Assembly (NCBI RefSeq): GCF_002909445.1
Contig: NZ_PPXC01000003.1
Location: forward strand, 1-64,000
DNA: 64,000 bases
Reading direction: 5' to 3'
From: Arthrobacter glacialis
GTDB lineage: Bacteria; Actinomycetota; Actinomycetes; Actinomycetales; Micrococcaceae
The stretch's first letter is position 1. Each line of letters starts with the position of its first letter. Both the position numbers and the translations under genes were made by a program. The notes under the pieces were generated by a model that saw only the letters and a program-made list of their open reading frames with translations, did no database searches and had not been told where the DNA came from. Shown here in pieces: positions 34,948 to 43,884 of the stretch.

Positions 34948-35796
34948 TTAGCGGTTCAGGATCAGCCAGATCAATGTCAGGGTCACCAGGAATCCGGTGA
35001 GGTAGTTCAGCCACAAAAAGCGCTTCCAGGCGGCATTCGCGGTTGCCGAGGTGGCGTCGGTGACCCGCAGGTAGGGTGCCACGTTGAGCAGGTAGGGCAC
35101 CACGAGCAGCGCAGCAAACGGCACAGCCGTCCACAGCATCAGCACACCGGCACCGGCATAGGCGGCAAAGGCAAACCGGACGGTGAACCTCGCCCCCAGC
35201 ACGGTGCCAATGGAGGCTATTGACCCCTCACGGTCCGGGACGATGTCCTGCACTGCCCCAAAGGCATGGCTTGCCACACCCCACAGGAAGAAGGCTGCCA
35301 GGAACGCCGCGATGCCGCCGGTGAAGGGCGCCTGGGCCAGTGCCAGGCCATAGACCGCCGGTGAGACAAAGTGCGTGCTGGAGGTGATGGAGTCCAGAAA
35401 TGGGCGCTCCTTGAAGCGCAGCCCGGGCGCACTGTAGGCCACCACGGCAAAGATGGACACGGCCAGGACGATGTTCGCCACGGTGTCCCCCACCAAGGCA
35501 AGCACCACCAGAAAGGGCACGGTTGACACGATGGCCGCCCACAGTATGAAGCGGTGGTGCCTGCGGTCCAGTACCGCGCCCTCCACGCCCCCCTTGCGCG
35601 CATTGAGCAGGTCCGATTCGTAGTCGAAGACATCGTTGATGCCGTACATCAACAGGTTGTAGGGAATCAGGAAGAATAAGGTCCCCAGCACGAAGACCCA
35701 ATCGAGGCGCCCTGTTGCCAGGAAGTAGGCGGCAGCAAAGGGGTAGGCCGTGTTGACCCACGACACCGGCCTGGACGTCATGAACAAGTTCTTCAC
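34948..35796 (-). CDS. crtEb: UbiA-family prenyltransferase, lycopene elongase
   Basis: 282 residues, about eight membrane segments. The aspartate-rich motif NDVFDYESD and the second motif DIVPDREGSIAS identify a UbiA prenyltransferase; sequence and position match lycopene elongases, which add two C5 units to lycopene to give C50 flavuxanthin. GTG 35796 overlaps the crtYf stop by 4 nt (GTGA); a longer frame to 35826 exists. Last crt gene of the operon. Confidence 0.9.
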   Translation of the reverse strand: MKNLFMTSRPVSWVNTAYPFAAAYFLATGRLDWVFVLGTLFFLIPYNLLMYGINDVFDYESDLLNARKGGVEGAVLDRRHHRFILWAAIVSTVPFLVVLALVGDTVANIVLAVSIFAVVAYSAPGLRFKERPFLDSITSSTHFVSPAVYGLALAQAPFTGGIAAFLAAFFLWGVASHAFGAVQDIVPDREGSIASIGTVLGARFTVRFAFAAYAGAGVLMLWTAVPFAALLVVPYLLNVAPYLRVTDATSATANAAWKRFLWLNYLTGFLVTLTLIWLILNR

Positions 35797-36110
35797 GGGC
35801 GCCGTCCCCTCGTGAACAGCAGCCACAATCCCGGCAGCAGCAATCCAGCCGCAATGGGGTAGGCAAAATCTTCGATGGGCGCCAAGCCAACCCGGAGGCC
35901 GTTGAGGGTGTGCCCGGCGTAGTCGAACAGGCCGGAGGCAATCATGACGTTGTCAAAAATGGCCGTCAGAACCACTAGTACGGCAATGCTTGCGACGACG
36001 GCGGCCATCAAGGTGCGCTTGGCAGCCGCCCCTGGCTGCCGGGCCAGTGCCACCACCATGACCAGCACGGCTACAGCCACAAAGATCGCATTGAGCTGGG
36101 AAAAGGTCAT
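35793..36110 (-). CDS. crtYf: C50 carotenoid epsilon-cyclase subunit
   Basis: 105 residues from ATG 36110, overlapping the previous gene by 4 nt. Three hydrophobic segments; FDYAGHTLNGLRVGLAPIEDFAYPI contains the conserved PIEDF motif of CrtY-type heterodimeric lycopene cyclases. With CrtYe it would cyclise the ends of flavuxanthin to decaprenoxanthin. Confidence 0.88.
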   Translation of the reverse strand: MTFSQLNAIFVAVAVLVMVVALARQPGAAAKRTLMAAVVASIAVLVVLTAIFDNVMIASGLFDYAGHTLNGLRVGLAPIEDFAYPIAAGLLLPGLWLLFTRGRRP

Positions 36111-36445
36111 GATTGTTCCCCTGCCCGGCGCAGGCGCCCCCGGCGGTGCCAGATGTGCAGCGCTCCGGTGAACAAGATCATGGTTTGGTAGCACAGGAAC
36201 AAGAGGAAGAACGCTTCTTCCAGGGGAAGCTGCGGGCCAATCATGATGCCTGTCATGAGGTGGGAGTCTCGGTGCAAGAAGATGCCAGCGGCAATCGCCG
36301 CCACGTCCCACACCAAGAAGTAGGCTGTGCCGATCGCCAGCACGGAGGCCGCCGCCCACGGATGGGCAAAGAGGAACAGTTTCCAGCGCGCATCCAACAG
36401 GGCCATGCAGCCCAGCAGGAGCAGCAAGATGATGAGGTAGATCAA
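36107..36445 (-). CDS. crtYe: C50 carotenoid epsilon-cyclase subunit
   Basis: 112 residues. Start appears to be TTG 36445, overlapping the crtI stop as TTGA; no better start exists before the first membrane span. The LPLEEAFFLLF motif (PLEE) and VWDVAA are conserved in the CrtYc/CrtYe half of heterodimeric cyclases. Membrane protein acting with CrtYf. Confidence 0.86.
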   Translation of the reverse strand: MIYLIILLLLLGCMALLDARWKLFLFAHPWAAASVLAIGTAYFLVWDVAAIAAGIFLHRDSHLMTGIMIGPQLPLEEAFFLLFLCYQTMILFTGALHIWHRRGRLRRAGEQS

Positions 36446-38259
36446 GGGGCAACCACCGTCACAGCATGATCCGGCTCGGTTGCACCCAAGCCAGCGTCAA
36501 CTGAAGCGGGGTCAACTGAAGCGCCGTCGGCTACGTGACCCTCACCCGATGCTCGCTCATCCGGGGCGGGCTCGGCCAGCGGGCCCCCGGTCTTGTCTCC
36601 GCGCACAGACTTGAGCACAATCTCGGCACTGATCATGCACAGCGGCACCCCAATGCCGGGGCGCACCGAGCTTCCGGCGTAGAACAGGCCAGCCACTTTA
36701 CTGTTGGTGTTTGACGGGCGGAGAAAGGCGCTTTGTTCCAGGGTGTGCGCCAGACCCAAGGCGCTTCCCTGCCAGGCATTGACATTGTCAGCAAAGTCCG
36801 CGGGGCCATAGCTGCGCCGCACCATGATGCGCTCGGTAAGATCCGGCGTGTTGCTCCACAGCGCCAGCTGGGCGATCGCGGCGTCGGCAACCTGTTCCAC
36901 CTGGGGCGAGCCGCCGCCGTCGAACCCTCCTTTGCCCCACTGGGGCAGGGCGGGAGCGGGGATGAGCAGGAACAAGTTCTCAGCTCCGGCCGGGGCCACG
37001 GCGGAGTCGGTGGCGGTGGGGCGGCAAACGTAGATGGAGGTGGTGTCCGCGAGCGCCTTTCCCTCAACGATCCGGGCGAAGTTGTCCTGCCAGTCGTCGG
37101 TGAACAGGAGGTTGTGATGGGCCAGGTCCGGCACTTCGCCCCTGATGCCCAGGCACACCAGCACTGCACTGATGCCGGGATCAGTCTTGGCCCACTTTTT
37201 CACAGACCGCGTGCGGAGCTGCTCCGGCAGCAGCGCCGTTTCAATGTGGTGCAGATCCGCGGCGCCCACCACTAGTTTGGCGCCGCTGCGATGATCGACG
37301 CCGTCGCGGTCACGCCAGGCGACGGCCTCGCACCGGGTTCCGCCATCCGCCGGGCCCGTGACAATTTGGGTTGCTGTGGCCCCGGTGACGATGTGGACAC
37401 CCGCCCTGCGGATGACCCGTTCCATGGCGTCGACCACCGCGGCAAAGCCGCCCTGCGGGTACAGCACGCCGTCTTGGAGGTCCAGATGGCTCATGAGGTG
37501 ATAGATCGAGGGCGCCTTGTAGGGGCTGGTGCCCAAAAATACTGCGGGATAGCCCAGGATCTTTTGTTGCAGCGGATGTGTAAACCTCCCCGACACAAAA
37601 CGGTGCAGGGACAGGGTCAGGAGTTGGGCCAGCCTCGGGGCATGGCGCAGCACAGCCGGCGTGGCCAATCCCCGCAGCGAGCCGAAGGGGTCGTAGAGGA
37701 AATGCCGCTTGGCCAGGGTGTAGGCCAGCTCGGCGGAATCCAGGTACCTGGCCAGTTGGGCGCCGGAGCCCGGTTGCTGGGATTCGAACAAGTCTACGGC
37801 TTCGGCACGGCCCGTGCGGACCACCGTGGACTCAGCCCCCGGCTGCGTGTCCGCGGCGCTCGCAGGCTCCGTTCCGCGGGACGTCCACAGCTTGTAGGCA
37901 GGGTCCAGGCGGGTCAGTGTCAGCTCGGCGGCGGCGCTGGTGCCCATCATCTTGAACCAATGGTCAATGACCTCGGGCATGAGGTACCAGCTGGGGCCGG
38001 TGTCAAACGTGAAGCCATCGCGTTCCCAGCGACCTGCACGGCCGCCGAGTTGCTCCTGCTTTTCCAGCACCGTCACGCTGTGACCATCTTTGGCCAACAG
38101 GCCCGCAGTGGCCAGGCCGGAGATGCCTCCCCCAATGACCACGCACTGCCTGGGTGCGGTGCCGGCATGTTTGGTGCCGGCATGTTTGGAGCCCGCTTTT
38201 CCGGTAAGGGCGGAAATGAGCCCTGCCAGGTGCATGGCCGGCCGTCGCATGCCATTCAT
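36442..38259 (-). CDS. crtI: Phytoene desaturase
   Basis: 605 residues from ATG 38259 (GGAGG 8 nt upstream; ATGA overlap with crtB). FAD-binding GGGISGLATAGLL (43-55) and the C-terminal FYAGSSVRPGIGVPL-type signature identify a CrtI desaturase giving lycopene. Two features are unusual: an N-terminal extension of ~37 residues with a duplicated KHAGT, and a ~50-residue acidic, probably disordered C-terminal tail (after SVRGDKTGG). Between GTSPYKAPSIYHLMSHLDL and YPQGGFAAVVDAM the core is standard. Confidence 0.93.
   Translation of the reverse strand: MNGMRRPAMHLAGLISALTGKAGSKHAGTKHAGTAPRQCVVIGGGISGLATAGLLAKDGHSVTVLEKQEQLGGRAGRWERDGFTFDTGPSWYLMPEVIDHWFKMMGTSAAAELTLTRLDPAYKLWTSRGTEPASAADTQPGAESTVVRTGRAEAVDLFESQQPGSGAQLARYLDSAELAYTLAKRHFLYDPFGSLRGLATPAVLRHAPRLAQLLTLSLHRFVSGRFTHPLQQKILGYPAVFLGTSPYKAPSIYHLMSHLDLQDGVLYPQGGFAAVVDAMERVIRRAGVHIVTGATATQIVTGPADGGTRCEAVAWRDRDGVDHRSGAKLVVGAADLHHIETALLPEQLRTRSVKKWAKTDPGISAVLVCLGIRGEVPDLAHHNLLFTDDWQDNFARIVEGKALADTTSIYVCRPTATDSAVAPAGAENLFLLIPAPALPQWGKGGFDGGGSPQVEQVADAAIAQLALWSNTPDLTERIMVRRSYGPADFADNVNAWQGSALGLAHTLEQSAFLRPSNTNSKVAGLFYAGSSVRPGIGVPLCMISAEIVLKSVRGDKTGGPLAEPAPDERASGEGHVADGASVDPASVDAGLGATEPDHAVTVVAP
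38158..38187. repeat. 15-bp tandem duplication in crtI 5' end
   Basis: Two exact copies of a 15-bp unit (38158-38172 and 38173-38187) encode the repeated KHAGT at residues ~25-34 of CrtI. The frame is kept because the unit is a multiple of three. Confidence 0.8.
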
Positions 38260-39269
38260 GAGGACACCTCCATGCTTGTTTCGGGCACGCTTGTTTCGGG
38301 CACTTTCAGCTCGGACACGGTTGTTTCGGGGTTTGTTGAGCCCGAAGGCGTCCATGCCGGAACCTGCGGACTCGGCTGCACCGGGGAACTCTCCCTGCTG
38401 AGGACTCGGTGTCCGCGCAGGCACACCCTCACGGCGATGAACGCCTTGTGCCAGCCTGGCACCCGAACCCTTTGCTGGGTGAGCCGGGCTGCGGGGATGC
38501 GTGCCAGCTTTGTGACCAGGGCGGCAAAGAGATCGTGCGCCAAATGCACGGCCCGACGGGCCGGCGGGGCAAGGAAGGGCATACCGGTCCGGGCAACTGC
38601 CAGGTCGTGGCGAATCTCGGCAAGGAGCGCATCCTTGTGCCGGTCGTTGAAAGCCGCCGGGTCCAATCCCGGGAAGTACAGGCGCCCCAACTCAGCACTG
38701 TCGGCCCCCAGATCGCGCAAGAAGTTTACTTTTTGGAAGGCGGCGCCCAAGCTGCGGGCCGAATCCAGCAACTGCTGCTCGTGTCCGGCCGGCGCGCCTT
38801 CCATGGCCCGGAAAACTTTCAGGCACATCAGGCCCACCACTTCGGCGGATCCGTAGATGTACTCCGCCAAGGTGCTCGGCGAATGGGTGCTGCGCGAAAC
38901 GTCCGTGCGCATCGAGGCGAAAAACGGCTTGGTCAACGCGGCGTCAATGCCTGCACGCCGGGCGGTGCCGGCAAAGGCATGAACCACCATGTTGGTGCTG
39001 TAGCCACTGCTCAGGGCTTGCTCGGTTTCCCGCTCCAAGGCGTCAAGCTGGGCGCACACCGCCACCGTGTCCAGGCCGGCGGCCGCTGCCGCGCCGTCCA
39101 CCACCTCATCGGCCACCCGCACCAGTGCATAGATGTTCCCAATGTCCCGGCGCGTCTTGGCCCCCAGGAGCCAGCAGGCCATGCCGAACGACGTCGAATA
39201 GCTTTTGATCACCACCGCGGCACTTCGCGCGGCTGTCTCGGAATAGTGGCTCAAAGGATCGATTCCCAT
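38256..39269 (-). CDS. crtB: Phytoene synthase
   Basis: 337 residues, condensing two GGPP to phytoene. First Asp-rich motif DEVVD (54-58) and second motif RDLGAD (185-190) are intact, and YSTSFGMACWLL and GAAFQKVNFLRD are conserved. ATG start with GGAG 6 nt upstream, 2 bp after the crtE stop. The last ~25 residues consist of pentapeptide repeats (PETTV, SELKV, PETSV, PETSM) from a 15-bp minisatellite and are not part of the enzyme fold. Confidence 0.93.
   Translation of the reverse strand: MGIDPLSHYSETAARSAAVVIKSYSTSFGMACWLLGAKTRRDIGNIYALVRVADEVVDGAAAAAGLDTVAVCAQLDALERETEQALSSGYSTNMVVHAFAGTARRAGIDAALTKPFFASMRTDVSRSTHSPSTLAEYIYGSAEVVGLMCLKVFRAMEGAPAGHEQQLLDSARSLGAAFQKVNFLRDLGADSAELGRLYFPGLDPAAFNDRHKDALLAEIRHDLAVARTGMPFLAPPARRAVHLAHDLFAALVTKLARIPAARLTQQRVRVPGWHKAFIAVRVCLRGHRVLSRESSPVQPSPQVPAWTPSGSTNPETTVSELKVPETSVPETSMEVSS
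38271..38330. repeat. 15-bp minisatellite at the crtB 3' end
   Basis: Four contiguous 15-bp units (38271, 38286, 38301, 38316) encode the PETxV pentapeptides at the CrtB C-terminus; units 1, 2 and 4 are close copies, unit 3 diverged. Same period as the crtI duplication 83 bp away. Confidence 0.75.
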
Positions 39270-39271
39270 GG

Positions 39272-40432
39272 CTAGCTCCTCCGGCTCAGCACGTAGTCGC
39301 AGATTTGCGTCAGTTCCAGAAACAGGGACTCCGGCAAGGCCAGCTCAGCGGCCTTGCCCATGGCATCCGCCACCAGGTTCTTGGCTAATGCCAAGGCCTG
39401 CTCCTGCGCACCCAGTTGGCGCAACACGGTGCGGACAACCTCGGCGTCGCCGTCCCCTGCGCGGAAGGCGGCCGCTGCGGACACAAATTCCTCCGAGCCC
39501 TCGGCAAAGGACGTCAGAATGGTGCGCTTGCCTTCACGCAGGTCCGAGTCGACTGACTTGCCGGTGACGGACTGTTGGCCAAAGGTGCCCAAGACGTCAT
39601 CCACCACTTGGTAGGCAACGCCAATGTCACGCCCCACGGCTGCGAGCGCATCGGCCGTGGCTGAAGATTCACCCGCCAGCAGAGCGCCGGCACGAAGGGG
39701 CATTTCAAAGGAGTACACGGCAGTTTTTAGCCGTTCCATGTTCAGCACATCGAGCAGACCGGGATCGCTGCGCCCCAGCGAGAACAGCAAATCATCCAGC
39801 TCGCCGGCAGCGGCGGCAAAGATGGCCTCGTGGATGGTTGAAAGAATTGCGGCGCTTTGGCCGTGCCCTGTTGCTGCAGAGGTTGCCAGCCGCAGGGATC
39901 CGGTCAGGAGCAGGTCCCCTGCTATGATGGCCGCGGAGAACCCTGCGTGGTCGGCGTCGGCGCTGCTGTGGCCGCCACGTAGTGCCAGGTCCCGGTAGCT
40001 GGCGCCGAGGGTTTGCACCCCGCGGCGGACAAAGTCCCTGTCGATGACGTCGTCGTGCACCAGCAGCGCGGCATGGAGCATTTCAAAGGCGGCGGCCAGT
40101 TCGCTGCACGCCCGCCAGCCCTTCCCACCGAAGGCCTCATACGTCAGGTAGACCAGTTTGGGGCGCATCCACTTGCCGCCGGTGGTTGTGGCTGCCATGC
40201 GGTCCCATAACTCGCCAAATGCTGGCGAGTAGCCACCGGCACGCAGACGCTGAGAGTCAAAGTATTGGTCCAGTACATCCTTGACGCTTCCTTGGAATGC
40301 CTCCCAGTCCAAGGGCTCCGAGGCAGTGGCCACCTCGGAGAAGTGACCCCTGTACGCCAGAAGCGTTTCACCTTGCGGCCCGGACTCCCTGGCCCTGGGC
40401 TGGGCGAGCTGGCTTTCTTTCTTCGCTGGCAT
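39272..40432 (-). CDS. crtE: Geranylgeranyl diphosphate synthase (polyprenyl synthetase)
   Basis: 386 residues. First Asp-rich motif DDVIDRD (127-133) and second motif VDDVLG (277-282) followed by GKSVDSDLREGKRT define an all-trans prenyl diphosphate synthase, supplying GGPP to CrtB. The N-terminal ~40 residues precede the conserved fold. ATG start, 5 bp after the crtR stop. Confidence 0.93.
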   Translation of the reverse strand: MPAKKESQLAQPRARESGPQGETLLAYRGHFSEVATASEPLDWEAFQGSVKDVLDQYFDSQRLRAGGYSPAFGELWDRMAATTTGGKWMRPKLVYLTYEAFGGKGWRACSELAAAFEMLHAALLVHDDVIDRDFVRRGVQTLGASYRDLALRGGHSSADADHAGFSAAIIAGDLLLTGSLRLATSAATGHGQSAAILSTIHEAIFAAAAGELDDLLFSLGRSDPGLLDVLNMERLKTAVYSFEMPLRAGALLAGESSATADALAAVGRDIGVAYQVVDDVLGTFGQQSVTGKSVDSDLREGKRTILTSFAEGSEEFVSAAAAFRAGDGDAEVVRTVLRQLGAQEQALALAKNLVADAMGKAAELALPESLFLELTQICDYVLSRRS

Positions 40433-40437
40433 GATCT

Positions 40438-40956
40438 TTACACCTTTCGGCTATCAGTGTGAACGGTTGGGGGAATCGGTGCTGGGCCATTTTCCAACGC
40501 GGCGACTCGGCTGCCCATGGAGGCCACCACACTGTTCAAGAAATCGACGATGACAGCCTGGTCGCGGTCGTTGTAGCTGCGTACCTTGTTGTCCACATCT
40601 AGGATCATCGGCATGAGATTTTCCATGGCTGCGCGTACGGATTGTTCGCTGGGGCTGATGAGCCAGCGACGCCTGTCAGTGGGGTGGGGGGTCCTGGTGA
40701 TGTGACCCTTCCGCGCCAACCGATCGATGACAGTGGTGGTGGCCGCCGCCGTCAGGTGCAGCACCTTGGCCAGTTCACCTGGGGACATGGACCGCTGCTT
40801 CATGAGGTGTTGCATGGCCTGGAAATCTGTTTCATTCAGGTCCATTTCCCGGCGCATGATGAATTCCATGACCTCATTCAGGACAAGAATTTGCCGAACC
40901 AGCACCGAGGCCGGATGCATCTGCATTGGGGGGCGGCCGCCGTGAGAGTTCTGCAT
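40438..40956 (-). CDS. crtR: MarR-family regulator of the carotenoid operon
   Basis: 172 residues. Winged helix in the middle: LNETDFQAMQHLMKQ, MSPGELAKVLHLTAAATTTVIDRLARKGHI and RTPHPTDRRRWL (the wing). ATG 40956 with GGAGG 7 nt upstream. In Corynebacterium the related CrtR represses crtE and senses GGPP; there it is divergent from crtE, here it is the first gene of the operon, so it should autoregulate. The gene name is by analogy. Confidence 0.8.
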   Translation of the reverse strand: MQNSHGGRPPMQMHPASVLVRQILVLNEVMEFIMRREMDLNETDFQAMQHLMKQRSMSPGELAKVLHLTAAATTTVIDRLARKGHITRTPHPTDRRRWLISPSEQSVRAAMENLMPMILDVDNKVRSYNDRDQAVIVDFLNSVVASMGSRVAALENGPAPIPPTVHTDSRKV

Positions 40957-41052
40957 GAAACACCTCCATCTCTTGATAATCAGAAAATCTAATTACATAA
41001 TGGTGGAAGGAAGAGGTTTTGTACAGCACCAGTCCAGCAAGGAGTTTGCAAC
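40957..41052. promoter_or_regulatory. Divergent crtR / SDR promoter region
   Basis: A 96-bp AT-rich gap in a GC-rich neighbourhood. TGATAATCA (40974-40982) is a 9-bp palindrome next to a second A/T-rich imperfect repeat (ATCTAATTA), a plausible MarR operator. Both divergent genes have good ribosome sites at its ends. Confidence 0.5.
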
Positions 41053-42537
41053 ATGAGCGTGATAGCCGTTGCCGGAGCCACCGGATACATTGGCGGGAGG
41101 CTTGTTCCCTTGCTCTTGGAGGCCGGCCACCAGGTGCGGGTTTTGACCCGTGATCAGGAAAAGCTCCGAGATGTGCCGTGGCGAGGACAGGTGGAGGTCA
41201 CAGTGGGCTCCATGGAGGATCCGGTCATTGCTCGAAATCTGTGCGACGGAGCAGACATTGTGTACTACCTAGTGCACTCCATGTCCGGCGACAGGCACGC
41301 GGCCGCCAACTTTGAGCGCGTGGAAAGGCTGTGTGCACGCAATCTCAGCCAGGCTGCCCGGGATGCAGGAATCCACCGGCTCATTTATCTCTCGGGCCTG
41401 CACCCGCAGGGACAGCTAAGCCGCCACTTGGCCTCCCGCACGGAGGTGGGCGAGATTCTTTTGTCCTCGGGAACGCCCACCGCTGTTCTGCAGGCGGGGT
41501 TGGTCATTGGCTCCGGCTCGGCCAGTTTCGAGATGGTGAGGCACCTGACAGATGTCCTGCCGGTCATGCCCGCCCCCCAATGGGTACTGAACAAGATCCA
41601 ACCCATTGCCGTCAGGGACGCGCTGCACTATCTGATGGGCGCCAGCCAACTACCGGCAGAAGTCAACAGGACCTTCGACATTGGCGGACCGGAGGTTCTC
41701 ACGTACGCGCAGATGATGCGCACGTACGCCGTCGCGGCTGATTTTCGCCAGCCAGTGGTCCTCCCCCTTCCCGTCCTGACACCGTGGCTTGCCGCCCAGT
41801 GGGTCAACCTTGTCACCCCTGTCCCGCGCAGCCTGGCCATCCCCTTGGTGGAGTCCCTGCAGCATGACTGCGTGGCGACCGAGAATGACATTGCCACCTA
41901 CATCCCCGAGCCCGACGGCGGCCTGACCCCCTATATGCGCGCCGTGCAACTGGCGCTGAACAAGATCGAGACGGACACGGTGGAAACCACGTGGGCCACA
42001 GCCCACGCCGTGAGCGCTCCAGCAGAACCGCTGCCCAGCGATCCCGAATGGGCGGGGCAGACGGTGTTCACCGATGAACGCAGCAAAACCACTGCGGCTC
42101 CCGCCAGTGCCGTCTGGAAGGTCATGGAAGGGATAGGCGGGGCGAACGGCTACTACTCGTTGCCATTCGCCTGGACGGTGCGCGGCTGGATGGACAAGCT
42201 GGCCGGCGGCGTCGGTCTGAGCCGGGGGCGGCGCAGCAATAACAGTCTCCAGCTCAACGACGCCGTGGATTGGTGGCGGGTGGAAACCTTGGAACGTGGG
42301 AAGCTGCTGCGCTTGCGGGCCGAAATGATCGTCCCGGGCCGAGCCTGGCTCGAATTTGAGGTCACGCCACTGTTTGCCGACGGGACGGAGGAGGGCAGCG
42401 TGTTCCGCCAGCGGGCCATCTTCTTCCCGCGCGGCCTGTCCGGACGCCTGTACTGGCTGGCGGTACTCCCCTTCCATGGCATCATCTTCAAGAACATGGC
42501 CAACAGGATCACCGCCGCCGCGAGCCAACAACCCTGA
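41053..42537 (+). CDS. SDR-type NAD(P)-binding protein with C-terminal DUF2867 domain
   Basis: 494 residues; GGAG 8 nt before ATG. N-terminal atypical SDR Rossmann fold: VAGATGYIGGRLVPLLLEAGH, then YYLVHSMS and LIYLSGLHP. Residues ~340-490 match DUF2867 (START-like), with AIFFPRGLSGRLYWLAVLPFHGIIF near the end. No catalytic YxxxK is evident. Divergent position suggests co-regulation with the crt operon, but a role in carotenoid metabolism is not established. Confidence 0.82.
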   Translation: MSVIAVAGATGYIGGRLVPLLLEAGHQVRVLTRDQEKLRDVPWRGQVEVTVGSMEDPVIARNLCDGADIVYYLVHSMSGDRHAAANFERVERLCARNLSQAARDAGIHRLIYLSGLHPQGQLSRHLASRTEVGEILLSSGTPTAVLQAGLVIGSGSASFEMVRHLTDVLPVMPAPQWVLNKIQPIAVRDALHYLMGASQLPAEVNRTFDIGGPEVLTYAQMMRTYAVAADFRQPVVLPLPVLTPWLAAQWVNLVTPVPRSLAIPLVESLQHDCVATENDIATYIPEPDGGLTPYMRAVQLALNKIETDTVETTWATAHAVSAPAEPLPSDPEWAGQTVFTDERSKTTAAPASAVWKVMEGIGGANGYYSLPFAWTVRGWMDKLAGGVGLSRGRRSNNSLQLNDAVDWWRVETLERGKLLRLRAEMIVPGRAWLEFEVTPLFADGTEEGSVFRQRAIFFPRGLSGRLYWLAVLPFHGIIFKNMANRITAAASQQP

Positions 42538-42623
42538 GGGACGGCCGGTCCCCGGCGAGTTCCCAGCCAGTCTCCACCCTGGGCAGGATGCCGCGGGCCC
42601 GGGAGCCGCCTAAAGTGGTGTGA

Positions 42624-43883
42624 GTGATTATGCATTCCATCTACGACTGGTTCCGGCGGCACCGCTTTGCCGTGGACTTTGTCCTCATGGCAGTGCTCTG
42701 GCTGGTGGCGATGCCCCTCAGCGTGATGGACGGCGGATACTCAAACTCCACGAGCGATGTAGTGGTAGCCGGGATCTTCGCCACGGCCCTCATAGTGCCA
42801 CTTGCCTGGCGCCGGACCCGCACGGTCATGGCCGGCATCATCGTCGCCGTGGTGGCCATTACCCAGTGGGCACTGCATGTCCAGCCCATGCCAGCAGACA
42901 TTGCGGTGCCGCTGATTGTCTATGCCCTGGCAGCCTTTGGCCCGCGCTGGGCCAGTTTGGGTGGGCTCGGACTGGCCATGGTGGGTGCCGTCATGCTGGT
43001 CACCCGCTACTTTTACAACCTCACCTCCACCTCCCTGGCCGACCTGCCGTACGGGGCCGTGCTCATTCTGGTGGTCTGGGTCCTGGTGCTGTTCAGCTGG
43101 ACAGCCGGGGATCTGACACGCACCAAGCGCCTGCGCGAACAAGCCCTCGAGGACCGCGCCCACCGCCTGGAGATTGAGGCCCAGCATGAGCGCGAGCTGG
43201 CCGCCAGTGATGAACGCGCCCACATTGCCCGCGAAATGCATGACATTGTGGCCCATTCCCTCTCCGTCATCATCACCCAGGCCGACGGCGCCCGGTACGC
43301 TGCCGTGGCCAACCCGGACATTGCCCCGGCCACCCTGGCCACGATTGCCGAGACCGGCAGGTCCTCGCTGCAGGAGATGCGCCGCCTGCTGGGCGTTTTG
43401 CGTGGCGATGCCGCAGCCTCCATGCGCCCCCTGCCCGGCCTGGCTGACCTGGATGAGCTGCTGCTGGGCATCCGCGCCGCCGGCCTCCCGGTGGCCTATG
43501 AGGTCAAGGGCGAATCGCGGCGACCGCTGCCGGCGGGCGCCGAGCTGACCGCGTACCGCATGGTCCAGGAGGGGCTCACCAATGTCATGAAACATGCCGG
43601 GCCCAAGGTGATGGCCACCGTGACACTGGTGTGGAGCGCCCGCGGCCTGGACGTGTCGGTGACAGACGACGGCAGGGGTGCATCGGCGTCGTTCGCTGAC
43701 ACCGGCCCCATCCCCGTGTACGACGGCGGGCCCTCCGCCGTTGCGGACCCTCGCGACTGCGGCGGGAACGGCCTGCGCGGCATGGCCGAGCGCGTGAAAC
43801 TCTACGATGGAACCCTCACCGCCGGGCCTGTTGCCGGCGGCGGCTTCGCCATCACAGCCTTTATCCCCTACACGGAGACCTAA
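42624..43883 (+). CDS. Two-component sensor histidine kinase (HisKA_3)
   Basis: 419 residues with about six membrane segments (17-160), a charged helical linker, then SDERAHIAREMHDIVAHSLSV with the normal phosphoacceptor His206, and a HATPase domain (MVQEGLTNVMKHA, DDGRG, GNGLRGMAERV). The start is GTG 42624 or ATG 42630. Co-directional with its response regulator 1 bp after its stop. Signal unknown. Confidence 0.92.
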   Translation: MIMHSIYDWFRRHRFAVDFVLMAVLWLVAMPLSVMDGGYSNSTSDVVVAGIFATALIVPLAWRRTRTVMAGIIVAVVAITQWALHVQPMPADIAVPLIVYALAAFGPRWASLGGLGLAMVGAVMLVTRYFYNLTSTSLADLPYGAVLILVVWVLVLFSWTAGDLTRTKRLREQALEDRAHRLEIEAQHERELAASDERAHIAREMHDIVAHSLSVIITQADGARYAAVANPDIAPATLATIAETGRSSLQEMRRLLGVLRGDAAASMRPLPGLADLDELLLGIRAAGLPVAYEVKGESRRPLPAGAELTAYRMVQEGLTNVMKHAGPKVMATVTLVWSARGLDVSVTDDGRGASASFADTGPIPVYDGGPSAVADPRDCGGNGLRGMAERVKLYDGTLTAGPVAGGGFAITAFIPYTET

Positions 43884-43884
43884 C

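Noticed and set aside
37291-38856. 521-residue plus-strand frame opposite crtI and crtB
   Set aside because: Antisense shadow of well-identified carotenoid genes; low-complexity composition and no motif.
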